Assembly: GCA_947167725.1 (NCBI GenBank)
Contig: CAMVJF010000095.1
Coordinates: 1-6,659 of the forward strand
Reading direction: 5' to 3'
DNA: 6,659 nucleotides
From: an uncultured Clostridia bacterium
GTDB taxonomy: Bacteria > Bacillota > Clostridia > Oscillospirales > Oscillospiraceae
The notes under the pieces are model-generated. The model did not search any database. It worked only from the letters and a program-made list of their open reading frames with translations, and was not told the origin of the DNA. Shown here piece by piece: positions 1 through 6,370 of the stretch. How positions within the stretch are numbered: position 1 is the first letter of the stretch; each line of letters starts with the position of its first letter. Made by a program: the position numbers and the translations under genes.

Positions 1-201
1 CCCCAGCGCCCCGCCCGCCTCGCGGATGGCCTCGATCTCGGCGTGGGCCGCGGCGTCGGCCATTTCCTCGCGGCGGTTGCGTCCGCGGCCGATGATGCGC
101 CCCTTTTCGTCGGCGATCACGCAGCCGACCGGGACCTCGTGCGCCTCCGCCGCCTCGCGCGCCAGCGCGAGCGCCTCAAGCATGTAATCCTCGTGCTCCA
201 T
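1..201 (-). CDS. tadA: tRNA-specific adenosine deaminase TadA, N-terminal part (3' end off window)
   Basis: Only the first 67 codons are present; the gene runs off the low-coordinate edge. TadA deaminates adenosine 34 to inosine in the anticodon of tRNA-Arg(ACG) in the cytoplasm, using a catalytic zinc. Visible here are the N-terminal helix (MEHEDYMLEALALAREA), the family-typical EVPVGCVIADEKGRIIGRGRN strand region (residues 22-42), and the catalytic HAE motif at residues 53-55: His53 should be a zinc ligand and Glu55 the proton shuttle. The downstream PCxxC zinc motif would lie outside the window. The ATG at 201 is supported by GAGAGG at 213-208, six bases upstream. A guanine or cytosine deaminase of the same fold is possible in principle, but the spacing and the EVPVG...AAHAEI pattern fit TadA well. 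The gene begins 12 bases after the T-tract of the pta terminator, which leaves no room for a promoter of its own between them. Confidence 0.92.
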   Translation of the reverse strand, partial: MEHEDYMLEALALAREAAEAHEVPVGCVIADEKGRIIGRGRNRREEMADAAAHAEIEAIREAGGALG

Positions 202-207
202 GGTTTT

Positions 208-213
208 CCTCTC
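208..213 (-). promoter_or_regulatory. tadA ribosome binding site adjoining a terminator T-tract
   Basis: GAGAGG lies six bases before the tadA ATG and starts immediately after the six-T run of the upstream terminator. It fixes the start at 201. The terminator tail and the translation signal are contiguous. Confidence 0.75.
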
Positions 214-241
214 AAAAAAGGGCGGCCTCGGGGCCGCCCTT
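214..241 (-). terminator. Rho-independent terminator after pta
   Basis: A perfect 10-bp inverted repeat (218-227 with 232-241; core GGGCGGCC/GGCCGCCC) has a four-base loop at 228-231. On the minus strand it is followed by six T residues (219-214, the first two overlapping the stem base). This is a textbook intrinsic terminator oriented to stop transcription coming from pta, whose stop codon is at 271-269. It is not a good terminator on the plus strand, where the stem is followed by TACCG rather than a T-run (though AAAAAA precedes it). cinA has no visible terminator of its own, so this hairpin may also end any read-through from the comM-cinA transcript. Confidence 0.9.
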
Positions 242-268
242 ACCGTTTTCCTGACGATGGACCGCGCG

Positions 269-1270
269 TCACGCGAGCGCAGCGGTGATAATGGACATCT
301 GATAGACTTCTTCGGCGTCGCAGCCGCGGCTGAGGTCGTTGATCGGGGCGTTGAGTCCCTGCAGGATCGGGCCGTAGGCCGCGTAGCCGCCGAGACGCTG
401 GGCGATCTTGTAGCCGATGTTGCCGGACTGGATCTCCGGGAAGATGAAGGTGTTGGCGTAGCCGGCGACCTTGCTGCCCGGGAACTTCAGCTGGCCGACG
501 ACCGGGGAGACGGCGGCGTCGAACTGCATCTCGCCGTCGAGATCCAGCTCGGGAGCCATTTCCTTCGCGATGGCGGTGGCGTTGCGGACGAGATCGACGT
601 TCGCGCCCTTGCCGGAGCCCTTGGTGGAGTAGGAGAGCATGGCGACCTTCGGGTCCATGCCGAAGACCTTGGCGGTCTTGGCGGTCTCGACGGCGACCTC
701 GGCGAGCTGGGCCGCAGCGGAGAGAACGACATTGCCTTCCTTGTCGAGGCGGTCCTCATAGCCGATGTTGATGGCGCAGTCGCCCATGCAGAGCATGGGG
801 GCGCCTTCCTTGACGAGAATGAAGCAGGAGCTCACGAGGTTCGCACCCTTGCGGGTCTTGACGAGCTGGAGCGCGGGACGGACGGTGTCGGCCGTGGAAT
901 AGGTCGCGCCGCCGAGCAGCGCGTCGGCCACGCCCATCTTCACGAGCATGGTGCCGAAATAGTTGCCCTTCTGCAGGCTGGCGCGGCACTCCTCGGAGCT
1001 CATTTTTCCCTTGCGCAGGGCGACCATGGTGTCGACCATCTCGTCCATGCGCTCGTAGGTCGCGGGATCCAGGATCTCCAGACCCTCGATGTCGAAACCG
1101 CCCTTCGCGGCCGCGGCCTTGACGTCCTCGACCTTGCCGACGAGAACGGGCGTGAGGAAGCCGTCCTTCTTCAGACGGGCGGCAGAGGCGAGGATACGCG
1201 CGTCGGTACCCTCGGTGTAAACGATCTTGCGGGGATTGGCCTTGAGGATCTCGATCAAATTCTCAAACAT
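269..1270 (-). CDS. pta: Phosphate acetyltransferase (phosphotransacetylase)
   Basis: Pta reversibly converts acetyl-CoA and phosphate to acetyl phosphate and CoA in the cytoplasm. Paired with acetate kinase it makes ATP during acetate formation. The protein is 333 residues, the usual size of the short Pta class without the N-terminal regulatory domains of the E. coli enzyme. Family motifs in order are VYTEGTDARI (about 17-26), GGATYSTADTVRPALQ (120-135), SYSTKGSGKG (213-222), FPEIQSGNIGYK (277-288) and GPILQGLNAPINDLSRG (300-316), the last carrying the active-site Ser-Arg pair at 314-315. The ATG at 1270 is chosen because GGAGG sits at 1283-1279 with an ideal eight-base spacer. The longer reading from a TTG at 1285 would begin inside that Shine-Dalgarno sequence. 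The gene has its own promoter at 1359-1331 and a strong terminator after it. ackA is not adjacent on the tadA side, so it lies elsewhere. Phosphate butyryltransferase is a relative, but the motifs favour Pta. Confidence 0.96.
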   Translation of the reverse strand: MFENLIEILKANPRKIVYTEGTDARILASAARLKKDGFLTPVLVGKVEDVKAAAAKGGFDIEGLEILDPATYERMDEMVDTMVALRKGKMSSEECRASLQKGNYFGTMLVKMGVADALLGGATYSTADTVRPALQLVKTRKGANLVSSCFILVKEGAPMLCMGDCAINIGYEDRLDKEGNVVLSAAAQLAEVAVETAKTAKVFGMDPKVAMLSYSTKGSGKGANVDLVRNATAIAKEMAPELDLDGEMQFDAAVSPVVGQLKFPGSKVAGYANTFIFPEIQSGNIGYKIAQRLGGYAAYGPILQGLNAPINDLSRGCDAEEVYQMSIITAALA

Positions 1271-1278
1271 CTTTTGTG

Positions 1279-1283
1279 CCTCC
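1279..1283 (-). promoter_or_regulatory. pta ribosome binding site that decides the start codon
   Basis: GGAGG is followed by eight bases and then the ATG at 1270. An in-frame TTG at 1285-1283 overlaps the first G of this site, so initiation at TTG would have no Shine-Dalgarno of its own. This supports the 333-residue over the 338-residue protein. Confidence 0.85.
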
Positions 1284-1330
1284 AATGAAGTTATATTTTT
1301 CCGTTCAAAGGATCTTTGCTCAACAAGAAT

Positions 1331-1359
1331 ACTGTATCACTTGCGCGCGATCTTTTCAA
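1331..1359 (-). promoter_or_regulatory. Vegetative (sigma-A type) promoter for pta
   Basis: On the minus strand TTGAAA (1359-1354) and TACAGT (1336-1331) are separated by exactly 17 bases, and TG one base before the -10 box gives an extended -10. Each hexamer differs from consensus at one or two positions. The predicted transcription start is near 1324, giving a leader of about 54 bases that contains a small palindrome (1318-1306) and the GGAGG site. The -35 box begins 20 bases after the cinA stop codon, so pta can be transcribed independently of the upstream operon. Confidence 0.8.
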
Positions 1360-1379
1360 GGGATAAAACGGGCAAAGCG

Positions 1380-2660
1380 TCAAATGGTCTTGTTCGTCGG
1401 CAGGATCACCGGAAGGCCGGTCATGTGGCGGCGCATCATGTCGTAGACGTGGTTGCCGGCCATGCGGCGGATGAAGCTGCGCGTGCGGTGCTCGCCCAGG
1501 TGCAGCTCGCGCACCCACACGCCGTCCTTTGCCGCCATCGACACGAACACCGTGCCGACCTCGTGCACGCCGTCGCCGTCCGGCCCGGCCAGACCCGTGA
1601 CGCCCACGCCGAGGTCCGCTCCGGAGATCTCCCGGATCCGTGCGGCCATCTCATAGGCGACCTCGCGGCTGACCGCGCCCTTTTCCTCGATCAGCGCGGG
1701 ATCGATACCGAGGAGCTTCGCCTTCATCGCGTTGGTGTAGGTCACCGCGCCCCCGAGGAAATGCGCGCTCGCGCCGGGAATATCGGTGAAACGCTTGGCG
1801 ATCTCGCCGCCCGTGCAGCTCTCGGCAGCGGCGAAGGTCATGCCGTTTTGTTCCATCAGGGCGAAGACGGCTTCCTCCACGCATTCGACGTCGACGCCGT
1901 AGACGTATTCGCCCAGACGCGCGGCCGCCCTCTCCATCACGGGACGGATCATCGCCTCGGCCTCTTCGGCCGTGTCGGCCTTGGCCGTCACCTGCAGCAG
2001 GCAGTCGCACTCCTTGGCGTAGGGAGCCATTGAGGGATTGGACATTTTGTCCATCTCCTCGCGGAACATCTGGTCCACGGCGCTCTCCCCGATGCCGAAG
2101 ATGCGCAGCGAATGGGACACGATCTCGCCCCCCGAAAGGGCGCGCAGATAGGGCAGCGCGCTCTCGGCGAACATCGCACGGCACTCTTTGGGCGGGCCGG
2201 GGATCATGACGACGGTCTTGCCGTCCTTCTCAAAGGCGCAGCCGGGCGCTGTGCCGCAGTTGTTGTGGAACACGGTGCAGCCCTCGGGCAGCATCGCCTG
2301 GGCGAAGTTGTTGGGCGTGAAATCCCGGCTGTACTTGATGTAATCATAAAGCCCGTCGCGCTCGGCTTTGCATTCCACGAGCGGGAGTGAAAAGGCCTCG
2401 GCGAGGATCTGCTTGGTCAGATCGTCGCAGGTGGGGCCGAGCCCGCCGGTCGTGATGATGATGTCGGCGCGGCGCTTGGCGATCTCGACGCATTCGCGCA
2501 GGCGCATGGGGTTGTCGCCCACGACGGTGTGATAACGTACGTTGATGCCGATGCGCGAGAGCATCTCGGAGATATCGCGCGCGTCGGTGTTCGTCACGTG
2601 GCCGAGCAGCAGCTCGGTCCCGACCGAGAGGATCTCGGTATTCAGAGCACGGTCTTTCAT
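1380..2660 (-). CDS. cinA: CinA-family protein (COG1058 domain plus PncC-type NMN deamidase domain)
   Basis: The protein has 426 residues, near the usual length for two-domain CinA. The N-terminal MoaB/MogA-like domain (about 7-175) shows SVGTELLLG (12-20), TTGGLGPTCDDLTK (70-83) and IPGPPKE (153-159); in studied CinA proteins this domain acts as an ADP-ribose pyrophosphatase. A linker contains FGIGES (188-193). The C-terminal domain (about 262-415) has ESCTGG (280-285) and VTGLAGPDG (354-362), which mark the PncC nicotinamide-mononucleotide amidohydrolase fold. The likely role is recycling of NAD breakdown products; the competence-induced role in Streptococcus and Bacillus is a family association and is not shown here. 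The start at 2660 overlaps the thiI stop as ATGA, with GAGGTGG just upstream, so translation is probably coupled to thiI. No terminator is visible after the stop at 1380. It is the last gene of the comM-lipoprotein-thiI-cinA run. Confidence 0.95.
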   Translation of the reverse strand: MKDRALNTEILSVGTELLLGHVTNTDARDISEMLSRIGINVRYHTVVGDNPMRLRECVEIAKRRADIIITTGGLGPTCDDLTKQILAEAFSLPLVECKAERDGLYDYIKYSRDFTPNNFAQAMLPEGCTVFHNNCGTAPGCAFEKDGKTVVMIPGPPKECRAMFAESALPYLRALSGGEIVSHSLRIFGIGESAVDQMFREEMDKMSNPSMAPYAKECDCLLQVTAKADTAEEAEAMIRPVMERAAARLGEYVYGVDVECVEEAVFALMEQNGMTFAAAESCTGGEIAKRFTDIPGASAHFLGGAVTYTNAMKAKLLGIDPALIEEKGAVSREVAYEMAARIREISGADLGVGVTGLAGPDGDGVHEVGTVFVSMAAKDGVWVRELHLGEHRTRSFIRRMAGNHVYDMMRRHMTGLPVILPTNKTI

Positions 2661-3829
2661 TGTCCCACCTCGATCCTTTCGATCCCGGCGAAGGCCTCGG
2701 ATACGAGCCCTTCGATATCAAGCGCGCTTTCGGCGCGCTCGACCTCCTCAAGCTTCGGATGCGTGCGCGGGTGGCGCGGCGTAAAGACCGTGCAGCAGTC
2801 CTCGTAAGGCAGGATCGAGGTCTCGAAGGTTCCGATCCGCCGCGCGAGGCGCACGATCTCCTCCTTGTCCATGCCAATGAGCGGCTGAAGCACGGGGAGG
2901 GACAGTACCGCCTGGGTCGAGGCCATGGCCTCCATGGTCTGGCTCGCGACCTGGCCGAGGTTCTCGCCCGTGACAATGGCCCTGCCGCCGCAGTCTTCCG
3001 CGACGCGCGCGGCGATGCGCATCATGAAGCGGCGCATGATGAGCGTGAAATACTCCTCGGGGCACTTGTCGCGGATCTCCTCCTGAATATGCGTGAAGGG
3101 CGCGATGAGCAGACTCATCCTGCCGCACCAGGGCGTCAGAAGCTGCGCAAGCTCGACGACCTTCTCCTTCGCCGCTTCGGAGGTATAGGGGAAGGAGAAG
3201 AAGTGAAGCGGCACGAGCCGCACGCCGCGTCTGGCGATCATATAGCTCGACACCGGGCTGTCGATGCCGCCGGAGAGCAGCGTGACCGCGATGCCGTTGG
3301 AGCCCACGGGCATGCCGCCCGCTCCGTCGACGGGCGAGGCGTGGACGTAGGCCGCCACGTCGCGCACCTCGAGATGGACGACGAGTTCGGGCTCGTGCAT
3401 CTCGGCGCGCAGATGGGGAAAGGCCTCCGCCAGCTCGCCGCCGACGTACTGGCTCAGCTCAATGCTCGTCATCGGAAAGCGTTTGTCGCTGCGCTTGGAC
3501 TCGACCTTGAAGCTGCGGACGCTCTCAAGCTCCCCGCGCAGGTATTCCTTCGCCAGGGCGACGATCGCGTCGGGATCCTTCTCGCAGGCCGCGGCGCGGC
3601 TGAGCTTAATGATGCCGAAGACCTTTTTTGCCGCCTCGAAGGCGAGGTCCATGTCGGCACTCTCGTCGGCGCCCTCGATATAGACGGTGGACTGGCTGCA
3701 CCAGACGCGGTAGCTGCCGAGACGGTACAGCGCGTGGCGCAGGTTGGAGAGGAGCTTTTGCTCAAAGCTCCTGCGGTTAAGCCCCTTGAGGACGATCTCG
3801 CCGAGCTTGCATAAAATGATCTCTTTCAT
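2657..3829 (-). CDS. thiI: tRNA 4-thiouridine synthetase ThiI (short form, no rhodanese domain)
   Basis: ThiI adenylates uridine 8 of tRNA and inserts sulfur to form 4-thiouridine; in many bacteria it also takes part in thiamine thiazole synthesis. The 390-residue protein has an N-terminal ferredoxin-like region (about 1-60), a THUMP domain (about 60-165), and an ATP-pyrophosphatase domain with the PP-loop SGGIDS at 186-191. There is no C-terminal rhodanese domain, unlike E. coli ThiI (482 residues), but like the Bacillus protein, which receives sulfur from a dedicated NifS-type cysteine desulfurase. Vicinal cysteines at 345-346 (PYEDCCTVF) probably include the counterpart of E. coli Cys344. 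The start at 3829 has AAGGAAG a few bases upstream, overlapping the stop codon of the lipoprotein gene. The stop overlaps the cinA start by four bases. No cysteine desulfurase gene lies next to it in this window. The restricted architecture makes tRNA thiolation the safer functional call. Confidence 0.96.
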   Translation of the reverse strand: MKEIILCKLGEIVLKGLNRRSFEQKLLSNLRHALYRLGSYRVWCSQSTVYIEGADESADMDLAFEAAKKVFGIIKLSRAAACEKDPDAIVALAKEYLRGELESVRSFKVESKRSDKRFPMTSIELSQYVGGELAEAFPHLRAEMHEPELVVHLEVRDVAAYVHASPVDGAGGMPVGSNGIAVTLLSGGIDSPVSSYMIARRGVRLVPLHFFSFPYTSEAAKEKVVELAQLLTPWCGRMSLLIAPFTHIQEEIRDKCPEEYFTLIMRRFMMRIAARVAEDCGGRAIVTGENLGQVASQTMEAMASTQAVLSLPVLQPLIGMDKEEIVRLARRIGTFETSILPYEDCCTVFTPRHPRTHPKLEEVERAESALDIEGLVSEAFAGIERIEVGQ

Positions 3830-3838
3830 AGTTCTTCC

Positions 3839-4816
3839 TTATGCTTGAATGTCAATGCGGATGGGGAGCTCTGCAAAAGGCGTTTCCTTGTCAACCGCAC
3901 GGGCGAAGAGCGTCAGCTCGAGCGTACCGCTCCCGTCCGTGACAAGCTCCGGGAGGATGAAGCTCCAGTCGAGCCTGTACCCGGCCGGAATGGCACAGCG
4001 GGACTCGACGTTCAGCTCGGGCGCCGCGGAGACGAGGAACTCGGCCTCGCACGCGGAGCCGTTCTCGATCGCAAGCGTCACGGAGAGCTGAGCGCCGCCT
4101 TCGGTAAGGGAGAGGGAGGCGTCGGAGTAGCGCAGCTCGACGCCGTCCTCGCTGCGCAGCAGCGTCCCGGGCTCGGGTGCGGCGAGCTGGATTTCGCCCG
4201 CGGGCCGGAAGGAGGAGCAGACTACGTCGAGGATCTCGTTGAGATCGTCCTCATAGCGGTCGAAACACACGCCGTAGATCAGATAGAAGTAATCGTCCGT
4301 CTCCCAGGCGATCCAGCGGCGGTAGGTGTCGTATTTGGTGTTGCTCATGCGCATCGCGTTCCACTTGCCGGCGACGGTGATCTCGCCGGGCACGCTCTCC
4401 CACTTGGCGGGCTCAAAAAGCTCGACGAGGGTGGAGGGGGCGTCCCCGGAGGCCTTGGCGATGGGCGTGAGGATCACGCGGGCGAAGAACCGGCTCGGCG
4501 AGAGCCGGATGGTCCCGTCCTCGGTCCAAAGCGAGCAGGAATCGGGGTAGGAGAAGCAGCAGTCGTACTCCTCCTTCGAGCTGTAATAGAGACCGCGGCC
4601 GTCCTCGGATGCGGCTGGCAGCGTGACGGAAAGCCGCAGCGCGTCGGGAAAGGGTTCTCGTGTCGGCTCCGGTGTCGGCTCCGGCGTCGGATCGGGCGGA
4701 AGGCCCTCCTCCGTGGGGGCGGGACTGAGCTCCGCCGTCGGCGGCGTGGGGAGATCGCAGGCGGCAAGACAGGGAAGGAGCAGGACGAGCAGCAGTAGCG
4801 CAAGCTGTTTTTTCAT
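3839..4816 (-). CDS. Putative lipoprotein of unknown function with Pro-rich linker
   Basis: I do not recognise this 325-residue protein as a named family. It starts with a lipoprotein signal: two lysines, a leucine-rich stretch (5-14), and a lipobox LAAC ending at Cys20, the predicted lipidated residue. It should therefore be anchored on the outer face of the cytoplasmic membrane. Residues 22-56 form a Pro/Thr/Glu-rich tether with TPEPTPEPT. Residues about 58-205 look like a compact alpha/beta domain; the pattern of a FSYPDSCSLW strand and a late YED..NEILD..CSSF helix recalls PsbP/DcrB-like lipoprotein domains, but this is a weak resemblance. Residues about 212-325 are predicted all-beta and Ig-like. 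Seven further cysteines (86, 87, 94, 184, 200, 256, 274) are present. The start at 4816 has AAGGAG with an eight-base spacer. The gene sits 12 bp after comM and 9 bp before thiI, so it is part of the operon, but neither neighbour suggests an extracellular job for it. Confidence 0.85.
   Translation of the reverse strand: MKKQLALLLLVLLLPCLAACDLPTPPTAELSPAPTEEGLPPDPTPEPTPEPTREPFPDALRLSVTLPAASEDGRGLYYSSKEEYDCCFSYPDSCSLWTEDGTIRLSPSRFFARVILTPIAKASGDAPSTLVELFEPAKWESVPGEITVAGKWNAMRMSNTKYDTYRRWIAWETDDYFYLIYGVCFDRYEDDLNEILDVVCSSFRPAGEIQLAAPEPGTLLRSEDGVELRYSDASLSLTEGGAQLSVTLAIENGSACEAEFLVSAAPELNVESRCAIPAGYRLDWSFILPELVTDGSGTLELTLFARAVDKETPFAELPIRIDIQA
4655..4690 (-). repeat. Three tandem 12-bp units encoding the Pro-Thr-Glu linker
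   Basis: Three consecutive 12-base units (4655-4666, 4667-4678, 4679-4690) share a CCGACxCxxGAx pattern on the coding strand. The two nearer the 5' end of the gene differ at a single base (CCGACGCCGGAG and CCGACACCGGAG). The units encode PTPE, PTPE and PTRE in the lipoprotein tether. This looks like a short in-frame repeat that could change linker length by slippage without breaking the reading frame. Confidence 0.75.
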
Positions 4817-4828
4817 CTCGTATTCTCC

Positions 4829-6349
4829 TTATTCGGCGCTCGAGAAATCAAAAGAGCGGTACTGTATGGCTTCGGCTAAATGCTCCGGCCGGATGTCGGG
4901 AGAGGCGGCGAGGTCCGCGATCGTGCGCGCGACGCGCAGGATGCGGTCATAGCTGCGGGCACTGAGCCCCATCGCGTCGAAGGCGCCGTGCATCAGCTCC
5001 TCACAGTCCGAACTGAGGGGGCAGGATTCGCGCAGCTCGCGGCTCGTCATACGGGCGTTGCAGGCTGTACCGCTTGCGGCGTAACGCTTTCGCTGGATCT
5101 CGCGTGCGCGGTCGACGCGCGATTTTACCGCGCATGAGCATTCTGCGCCCGTCGTGCGCCGGAGCTCGTCGAACTCGAGCGCGGGGACCTCGGCGATGAT
5201 GTCGATGCGGTCGAGCAGCGGCCCGGAGATACGGCTCTGGTAGCGGCGCACTTCGTTCTCGCTGCAGCGGCAGCGCCCGGAGGGATGGCCGTACCAGCCG
5301 CACTTGCAGGGATTCATCGCGCACACCAGCATGAAGCGGCTCGGGAAGCGGATCGAGCCGGAGACGCGAGAGACCGTGACCTCGCCGTCCTCGAGCGGCT
5401 GGCGCAGCACCTCGAGCACGTCGCTGCGGAACTCCGGCAGCTCGTCGAGAAAGAGCACGCCCGTGTGGGCCAGACTGATCTCGCCCGGGCGCGGCGTCGA
5501 GCCGCCGCCGGCGAGACCCGGCCCGGAGACCGTGTGGTGCGGCGAGCGGAAGGGGCGGGTGCAGACAATGGGCTGCGCGCGGCTCGTGAGCCCCGCGACG
5601 GAGTGGATCTCCGTGGCCTCGATGATCTCTTCGCGGCTCATATCCGGCAGGATCGAGGGCAGACGGCGCGCCAGCATCGACTTGCCCGCGCCCGGCGGGC
5701 CGACAAGCAGGACGTTATGCCCGCCCGCGGCGGCCACCTCGAGCGCGCGCTTGACGCTCTCCTGCCCCTTGACGTCGGCAAAGTCCGGCAGGGCGGATGC
5801 GGCGCTCCCCGGCGTCGGCGGCGCGGCGGGGCGGAGCGCGCGCTCGCCGCGCAGATGCGCGATCAGCTCGCCGACGTTCTCCACGCCCAGGACCTCCACG
5901 CCCTCGGCGAAGGCGGCCTCGGCGGCGTTCTCGGCCGGGAGGAAGAGCGTTTTGACGCCCTCGCGCTCCGCGGCGATGGCCATCGGCAGCGCGCCGGAGA
6001 CCGGGCGCAGCGAGCCGTCGAGCGCGAGCTCGCCGAGAAAGGCGCAGTCCGCGTCCGGGCGCCGGATCTCGCCCTGCGCCGCGAGGATGCCGACAAGGAT
6101 CGGCAGATCGTAGAGCGTGCCGGCCTTTTTGCGGTCGGCCGGCGCGAGATTCACGGTCAGGCGGCTGATCGGGAAGCGAAAGCCGTTGTTCTTGATCGCG
6201 GCGCGGACGCGCTCGCGTGCCTCGCGTACGGCGGCGTCGGGCAGACCGACGATCTCGAAGCCGGGCAGACCGTTGGAGATATAGACCTCAACGGCGACCG
6301 GAAAACCGCCGACGCCGCTGACGCCGTAGCTTTTTACACACGAAAGCAT
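4829..6349 (-). CDS. comM: YifB/ComM family magnesium-chelatase-like AAA+ ATPase
   Basis: ComM of naturally transformable Gram-negative bacteria is a hexameric helicase that drives branch migration during integration of transforming DNA. The family is far wider than competent species, so the role here is only inferred. The 506-residue protein has full family length. An N-terminal Lon-like domain (about 18-165) includes GLPDAAVREARERVRAAI (35-52), KKAGTLYDLPI (74-84) and LGELALDGSLRPV (105-117). The AAA+ core has Walker A GPPGAGKS (217-224), the RPFRSPHHTVSG signature (265-276), PRPGEISLAHTGVLFLDELP with Walker B at about 298-303, and a family-typical cysteine cluster (348, 350, 360, 362) followed by SGPLLDRIDI (375-384). 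A C-terminal Mg-chelatase-type domain (about 395-500) completes it. The start at 6349 has GAGAGG with an eight-base spacer. It is the first gene of the tight run; no convincing promoter is seen in the 64-bp gap before it, so transcription may come through from aspS or from inside it. Confidence 0.95.
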   Translation of the reverse strand: MLSCVKSYGVSGVGGFPVAVEVYISNGLPGFEIVGLPDAAVREARERVRAAIKNNGFRFPISRLTVNLAPADRKKAGTLYDLPILVGILAAQGEIRRPDADCAFLGELALDGSLRPVSGALPMAIAAEREGVKTLFLPAENAAEAAFAEGVEVLGVENVGELIAHLRGERALRPAAPPTPGSAASALPDFADVKGQESVKRALEVAAAGGHNVLLVGPPGAGKSMLARRLPSILPDMSREEIIEATEIHSVAGLTSRAQPIVCTRPFRSPHHTVSGPGLAGGGSTPRPGEISLAHTGVLFLDELPEFRSDVLEVLRQPLEDGEVTVSRVSGSIRFPSRFMLVCAMNPCKCGWYGHPSGRCRCSENEVRRYQSRISGPLLDRIDIIAEVPALEFDELRRTTGAECSCAVKSRVDRAREIQRKRYAASGTACNARMTSRELRESCPLSSDCEELMHGAFDAMGLSARSYDRILRVARTIADLAASPDIRPEHLAEAIQYRSFDFSSAE

Positions 6350-6370
6350 ACGTGTTACCTCTCACTGGAA

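Noticed and set aside
200..1288. Plus-strand open frame of 362 codons opposite pta
   Set aside because: It mirrors pta and is open because GC-rich codon use on the true strand removes stops from the antisense frame. The translation is low-complexity in His, Asp, Gly, Leu and Ala, and no family motif is visible.
1651..2184. Minus-strand alternative frame of 177 codons within cinA
   Set aside because: It lies wholly inside cinA in another frame and is Arg-rich low-complexity sequence, typical of frame shadows in GC-rich genes.
2660..3814. Plus-strand open frame of 384 codons opposite thiI
   Set aside because: Same antisense effect. The protein on the minus strand has an unmistakable PP-loop and THUMP architecture, while this one has no recognisable domain.
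3845..4798. Plus-strand open frame of 317 codons opposite the lipoprotein gene
   Set aside because: Because the lipoprotein is not a known family, both strands were weighed. The minus-strand frame has a good RBS, a signal peptide, a lipobox and coupled neighbours; the plus-strand frame has Arg/Gly-rich low-complexity sequence and no signals.
5280..5310. Cysteine cluster in ComM as a possible inserted zinc finger
   Set aside because: A cysteine-rich segment at this place in the AAA+ core (MNPCxCG...C.CS) is normal for the YifB/ComM family, so it is not an unusual insertion.
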